DNA of 9,022 nucleotides from Acidiferrobacteraceae bacterium (GTDB lineage: Bacteria > Pseudomonadota > Gammaproteobacteria > Acidiferrobacterales > Acidiferrobacteraceae), in assembly GCA_027343725.1 (NCBI GenBank), contig DAHWKH010000131.1, forward strand, positions 1 to 9,022, given 5' to 3'. Positions 6,453 to 9,022 of the stretch are shown here, in pieces. Position 1 is the stretch's first letter; the number at the start of each line of letters is the position of its first letter. Made by a program: the position numbers and the translations under genes. The notes under the pieces were generated by a model. That model worked only from the letters and a program-made list of their open reading frames with translations. It had not been told where the DNA came from and did not search any database.

Positions 6453-7556
6453 TTACGGCGGGTAGATCGCGCCCAGAACCACCGGGTGGCGCGCCCCGGT
6501 CGCGGACGGCGCATTCCCGGGCCGGCCCGCGAGCGCCTCGCGCGCGAGCCAGGCGAACGCCACCGGCTCGACGAGCCGGGGGTCGAGCCCGAGGGTGTGG
6601 GTGGTCGCGAGCGGGCCGGGGAGATGGGTGCCTAAGCGCCTCATGAGCACCGGATTGGCCGTCCCGCCCCCGCACGCGAAGACCTCGTCGGGGGCAAACG
6701 GCGACAGCGCCCGGGCGATGGTGAGGGCCGTGAGCTCGACGAGCGTGGCCTGGACATCGGCGGCCGGTCGCATCGGGCCCTTCAGGTGTTGCGTCAGCCA
6801 GTCGAGCGTGAAGTGCTCCCGCCCCGTGCTCTTGGGAGGCGCCTGGGCGAAATACCCATCACCCAAGAGTTCCGTCAGCCACTCCTCGCGCACCTGACCG
6901 TGCGCCGCGAACGCCCCGTCGGTGTCCTGCAGGGCCCCCGTCTCCTTGTGAATCCAGGCATCGAGCAAGGCGTTTCCCGGCCCCGTGTCGAAGCCGTGCA
7001 GGGGGTGGCCTTCGCCTTTCGGGATCACCGTGACATTCGCGATGCCGCCGATGTTGACGATCGCGCGCGTGCGCTGCGGGTGCGCGAACAGCCAGCGATG
7101 GAAGGCCGGCACGAGAGGGGCCCCCTGGCCGCCCGCGGCGAGGTCCCGGCGCCGGAAGTCGGCGACGGTCGCGATCCCGGTGCGCTCGCTCACGCGCGCC
7201 GGGTCGCCGATCTGCAAGGTGAAGGGCCAGGGCCCGGAGGGGCGGTGACGCAGGGTCTGGCCGTGGGACCCGATGGCGCCCACCGCCCGGGCCGGGAGAC
7301 CGGCCGCCTCGTGGGCGCCGCGGGCCGCGGCGGCGAAGATCTCCGCGAGCTCGCCCTCGAGGGCCCCCAGGCGCTCGATTTCATCGTCTCCCGGGGTCAT
7401 GAGCGCCAGCACCCGCGCGCGCACATCGGGCGGGTAGGGCGTGTAATGGTGCGCGAGCACCCGGACCGCGGACGGCGCGTCGCGGAACGTGACGCACACG
7501 GCATCGACGCCGTCGGCGCTCGTCCCGGACATCAGGCCCACAAAGTATTCCGGCAC
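6453..7556 (-). CDS. anmK: Anhydro-N-acetylmuramic acid kinase
   Basis: AnmK hydrolyses and phosphorylates 1,6-anhydro-MurNAc from wall turnover to MurNAc-6-phosphate, so that it can re-enter metabolism via MurQ. The 367-residue protein has normal length. It begins with the ATP-binding motif VGLMSGTSADGVDAV (6-20). GSHGQT (96-101), the segment FTLQIGDPARVSERTGIATVADFRRRD (112-138) and NIGGIANVT (168-176) follow. The catalytic aspartate lies in GFDTGPGN (Asp190), and the second-lobe motif CGGGTANP spans 295-302. A GTG start at 7556 is chosen because GAGGAG lies 5 nt upstream and the protein then begins at the family's usual N-terminus; the longer frame would overlap the tyrS start. It diverges from tyrS across 50 bp and converges with erpA. 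No terminator is visible in the 19-nt gap. Confidence 0.95.
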   Translation of the reverse strand: MPEYFVGLMSGTSADGVDAVCVTFRDAPSAVRVLAHHYTPYPPDVRARVLALMTPGDDEIERLGALEGELAEIFAAAARGAHEAAGLPARAVGAIGSHGQTLRHRPSGPWPFTLQIGDPARVSERTGIATVADFRRRDLAAGGQGAPLVPAFHRWLFAHPQRTRAIVNIGGIANVTVIPKGEGHPLHGFDTGPGNALLDAWIHKETGALQDTDGAFAAHGQVREEWLTELLGDGYFAQAPPKSTGREHFTLDWLTQHLKGPMRPAADVQATLVELTALTIARALSPFAPDEVFACGGGTANPVLMRRLGTHLPGPLATTHTLGLDPRLVEPVAFAWLAREALAGRPGNAPSATGARHPVVLGAIYPP

Positions 7557-7571
7557 GTCGTCTCCTCGCGG

Positions 7572-7602
7572 GCTATGGTACCCTTGCGGCTCATCGGGAG
7601 GG
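7572..7602 (+). promoter_or_regulatory. Divergent anmK-tyrS control region with tyrS -10 candidate and RBS
   Basis: The 50 bp between the two start codons must serve both genes. GCTATGGT (7572-7579) offers a weak -10 (TATGGT) for tyrS, and the overlapping opposite strand reads TACCAT for anmK. No good -35 was found for either. GGGAGGG (7596-7602) is the tyrS Shine-Dalgarno, 4 nt before its GTG start. No T-box or other leader attenuator fits in the space. Confidence 0.35.
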
Positions 7603-7606
7603 TATT

Positions 7607-8818
7607 GTGACACAGGCCTTGGACGCGGCGCTTGCCGTGATACGCGCGGGCACGGCGGATATCGTGTCGGAGTCGGAGTTGCGCGCCAAACTCGCGCTCG
7701 GGCGCCCGTTGCGGGTGAAGGCGGGCTTCGACCCCACGGCGCCAGACCTCCATCTCGGGCACACGGTCTTGTTGCGCAAGCTGCGGCAGTTCCAGGACCT
7801 CGGGCACCAAGTCCTGTTTCTGATCGGCGACTTCACCGGGCGCATCGGCGACCCCACCGGCAAGAACACCACCCGCCCGCCGCTCTCGCCCGAGGACGTC
7901 GCGCGCAACGCCGCAAGCTATGAGCGCCAGGTGTTCACGATCCTCGATCGCGCGCGCACCGAGGTGGTGTTCAACTCGCGCTGGATGGACGCGATGTCGG
8001 CCTACGACCTCGTGCGGCTCGCGTCCCAGTACACGGTCGCGCGCCTCCTCGAGCGCGACGATTTCGCGAAGCGCTACAAGGACCATAAGCCGATCGCGGT
8101 CCACGAGTTCCTCTACCCCCTGATCCAGGGTCACGACTCGGTGGCGCTCAAGGCCGATATCGAGATCGGCGGCACCGACCAGCGCTTCAACCTGCTCGTC
8201 GGGCGGGAGCTCATGCGCGATGCCGGCCAGGACCCGCAGGTGGTGATCACGCTCCCGATCCTCGAGGGCACGGACGGGGTCCAGAAGATGTCCAAGTCCC
8301 TCAACAACGCGATCGGCATCGCCGACCCCCCGGACACCGTGTTCGGCCGCCTGATGTCGATTTCAGACGACCTCATGTGGCGTTATTTCGACCTCTTGTC
8401 GCTCCGCCCCCCGGCGGACCTGGACGCCCTGCGGTCCGCGGTCGATAATGGCAAGAACCCCCGGGACGCGAAGCTCGAGCTGGCTTTCGAGATCGTGGCG
8501 CGTTTTCATGGAACGCCGGCGGCCGAGCACAGCCGGGAGCAGTTTCTCGCGGTCTTCAGCCGCAAGGCTTTACCGGATGCCGTGGATGAGCGTAGACTCG
8601 ATATCCCTCCGGATGGGCTTGCAATCGCCTACGCGCTCAAGGCAGCGGCGATCGTGAAGACCACGTCGGAGGCTTTGCGGCTCATCCGTCAGGGTGGCGT
8701 CCGACTCGACGGCGAAACCGCCAGCGAGTCGCTGGTCGTCCGGCCCGGGACGGTGGGCCTGGTCCAGATCGGAAAGCGCCGCTTCTATCGGCTTCACTTT
8801 TGTGAAAAAGGCGCTTGA
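7607..8818 (+). CDS. tyrS: Tyrosyl-tRNA synthetase (KMSKS-type, TyrZ-like)
   Basis: This class I enzyme activates tyrosine with ATP and charges tRNA-Tyr in the cytoplasm. The 403-residue protein is of normal length. The HIGH-type motif is HLGH (49-52) after the tyrosine-site stretch KAGFDPTAPDLHL. GDFTGRIGDPTGKN spans 74-87, IGGTDQRFNLLVGRE spans 187-201, and KMSKS spans 227-231. A C-terminal S4 RNA-binding domain lies at about 340-400. The KMSKS form matches the TyrZ branch rather than the E. coli TyrS branch, which has KFGKT; the branch call is from memory. GTG is the start, supported by GGGAGGG and by the position of the first helix. The last codons overlap the rRNA promoter region, so readthrough into the rRNA operon is possible because no terminator intervenes. 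Confidence 0.97.
   Translation: MTQALDAALAVIRAGTADIVSESELRAKLALGRPLRVKAGFDPTAPDLHLGHTVLLRKLRQFQDLGHQVLFLIGDFTGRIGDPTGKNTTRPPLSPEDVARNAASYERQVFTILDRARTEVVFNSRWMDAMSAYDLVRLASQYTVARLLERDDFAKRYKDHKPIAVHEFLYPLIQGHDSVALKADIEIGGTDQRFNLLVGRELMRDAGQDPQVVITLPILEGTDGVQKMSKSLNNAIGIADPPDTVFGRLMSISDDLMWRYFDLLSLRPPADLDALRSAVDNGKNPRDAKLELAFEIVARFHGTPAAEHSREQFLAVFSRKALPDAVDERRLDIPPDGLAIAYALKAAAIVKTTSEALRLIRQGGVRLDGETASESLVVRPGTVGLVQIGKRRFYRLHFCEKGA
8793..8806 (+). promoter_or_regulatory. Dyad in the rRNA UP-element/Fis region
   Basis: TTCAC (8793-8797), TTTT and GTGAA (8802-8806) form a perfect dyad followed by an A-run (8805-8809). It lies about 45-58 bp before the predicted rRNA start, where UP elements and Fis sites occur upstream of rRNA promoters. 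It is inside the last codons of tyrS. A functional role is inferred from position and A/T richness only. Confidence 0.35.
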
Positions 8819-8843
8819 CGGCCTGCATGAGGCTCAGTATAGT
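8815..8843 (+). promoter_or_regulatory. rRNA operon P1-type promoter
   Basis: TTGACG (8815-8820), a spacer of exactly 17 bp and TATAGT (8838-8843) make the best core promoter in the window. The -35 overlaps the tyrS stop codon (TGA at 8816-8818). The GC-rich discriminator GCGCCTC (8844-8850) resembles the GCGCC discriminator of E. coli rrn P1 promoters, the feature that makes them sensitive to ppGpp and initiating NTP. Transcription should start at about 8850-8852. Confidence 0.9.
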
Positions 8844-8851
8844 GCGCCTCT

Positions 8852-8872
8852 CTTTCGGGTACGCCCCGGAAG
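8852..8872 (+). promoter_or_regulatory. boxB-like hairpin of the rRNA leader
   Basis: Bases 8852-8859 pair with 8865-8872 in an 8-bp stem with one G-U pair and a 5-nt loop (8860-8864). It starts at about the transcription start and ends next to boxA, the place of boxB in E. coli rRNA leaders. Confidence 0.6.
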
Positions 8873-8885
8873 CGATCTTTAAAAA
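8873..8885 (+). promoter_or_regulatory. boxA antitermination element
   Basis: CGATCTTTAAAAA resembles the rRNA boxA consensus TGCTCTTTAACAA, the site where NusB/NusE (S10) load to form the rRNA antitermination complex. Its place directly after the boxB-like hairpin and before the boxC-like element supports the call. Confidence 0.75.
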
Positions 8886-8901
8886 ATCGGATCAAGTAAT
8901 G

Positions 8902-8910
8902 TGTGTGGGC
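8902..8910 (+). promoter_or_regulatory. boxC-like element
   Basis: TGTGTGGGC matches the segment found a short distance after boxA in E. coli rRNA leaders. It probably belongs to the antitermination/rRNA-processing leader. Confidence 0.6.
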
Positions 8911-8925
8911 GCTTTTGTCGAGCCG

Positions 8926-9012
8926 GGTCTTCATTGAAAGACCGATCGATAACCGCAAGGCTATCGATCAAAGATTTGTCCCCTCAAGGGACTCCAAGTT
9001 TGGCAATTGGAG
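8926..9012 (+). other. rRNA leader hairpins before 16S
   Basis: Four hairpins follow one another. (1) 8926-8943 has a 6-bp stem GGTCTT/AAGACC. (2) 8944-8969 has an 8-bp stem GATCGATA/TATCGATC, an A-C mismatch, two G-C pairs and a GCAA tetraloop. (3) 8978-8992 has a 5-bp stem GTCCC/GGGAC. (4) 8992-9012 has a 6-bp stem CTCCAA/TTGGAG that pairs the leader with the first bases of 16S. Stems 3 and 4 share base 8992 and may alternate. They probably help RNase III processing and pre-16S folding. Confidence 0.6.
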
Positions 9013-9022
9013 AGTTTGATCC
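9004..9022 (+). rRNA. rrs: 16S ribosomal RNA, 5' end (partial)
   Basis: The last 19 nt align with the mature 5' end of E. coli 16S (AAATTGAAGAGTTTGATC), differing at its first and seventh bases. They contain the universal AGAGTTTGATCC site at 9011-9022. The rRNA promoter and antitermination leader upstream agree. The gene runs off the window; the mature end (about 9004-9005) is set by alignment. Confidence 0.92.

Noticed and set aside
6786..7610. 274-codon plus-strand frame opposite anmK
   Set aside because: It is antisense to conserved AnmK motifs, and its end overlaps the tyrS start region.
7557..7613. Longer AnmK N-terminus (19 extra residues)
   Set aside because: It would overlap the tyrS start codon, and the extra residues are not part of the AnmK fold.
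8897..8902. TAATGT as a second rRNA promoter -10
   Set aside because: There is no matching -35 at 16-18 bp, and it lies within the boxA-boxC leader.
1..9022. CRISPR array, insertion sequence, phage or toxin-antitoxin genes
   Set aside because: No regularly spaced direct repeats, transposase or integrase motifs, or small gene pairs of such type were seen on either strand.

Overview
The window looks like chromosomal DNA of a GC-rich gammaproteobacterium. Gene order is the main evidence: argC, a membrane/coiled-coil protein of the DUF6776 type, bactofilin, erpA, anmK, tyrS and then a 16S rRNA gene follow each other closely. From memory this closely matches the Pseudomonas aeruginosa PA0662-PA0668 region, which also runs into an rRNA operon. 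The outer-membrane porin confirms a Gram-negative cell. An acidophilic or sulfur-oxidising relative such as Acidiferrobacter would fit, but nothing here proves the genus.

Left part (1-3750). A membrane-bound sensor with GAF and GGDEF domains and a truncated EAL domain is on the minus strand. It diverges from a signal-peptide-bearing general porin on the plus strand. The 187 bp between the two start codons hold a likely porin promoter and three possible hairpins, one at each start region and one in the porin leader. The porin gene ends in a textbook intrinsic terminator with a UUCG loop.

Middle (3751-6433). Four plus-strand genes follow: argC (arginine synthesis), the DUF6776-like protein, bactofilin (cytoskeletal scaffold) and erpA (Fe-S delivery). 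The DUF6776-like and bactofilin genes form a tight two-gene operon, with the bactofilin Shine-Dalgarno overlapping the upstream stop codon. argC, the two-gene operon and erpA each have their own -10 element 23-25 nt before the start codon.

Right part (6434-9022). anmK (recycling of anhydro-N-acetylmuramic acid) is on the minus strand. It converges on erpA and diverges from tyrS across only 50 bp. The gene after tyrS is an rRNA operon whose -35 box overlaps the tyrS stop codon. Its leader carries boxB-, boxA- and boxC-like antitermination elements and several hairpins, and the window ends 19 nt into 16S rRNA.

Together the region mixes housekeeping functions: amino acid synthesis, tRNA charging, ribosome synthesis, Fe-S assembly, wall recycling and a cytoskeletal scaffold. 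One c-di-GMP sensor/porin pair sits beside them. I see no mobile element, CRISPR array, tRNA, phage gene or defence system. No convincing new multi-gene system is visible. The points most worth a second look are the truncated EAL domain, the hairpins at the divergent start regions, the DUF6776-bactofilin pair, and how the rRNA promoter is embedded in the end of tyrS.
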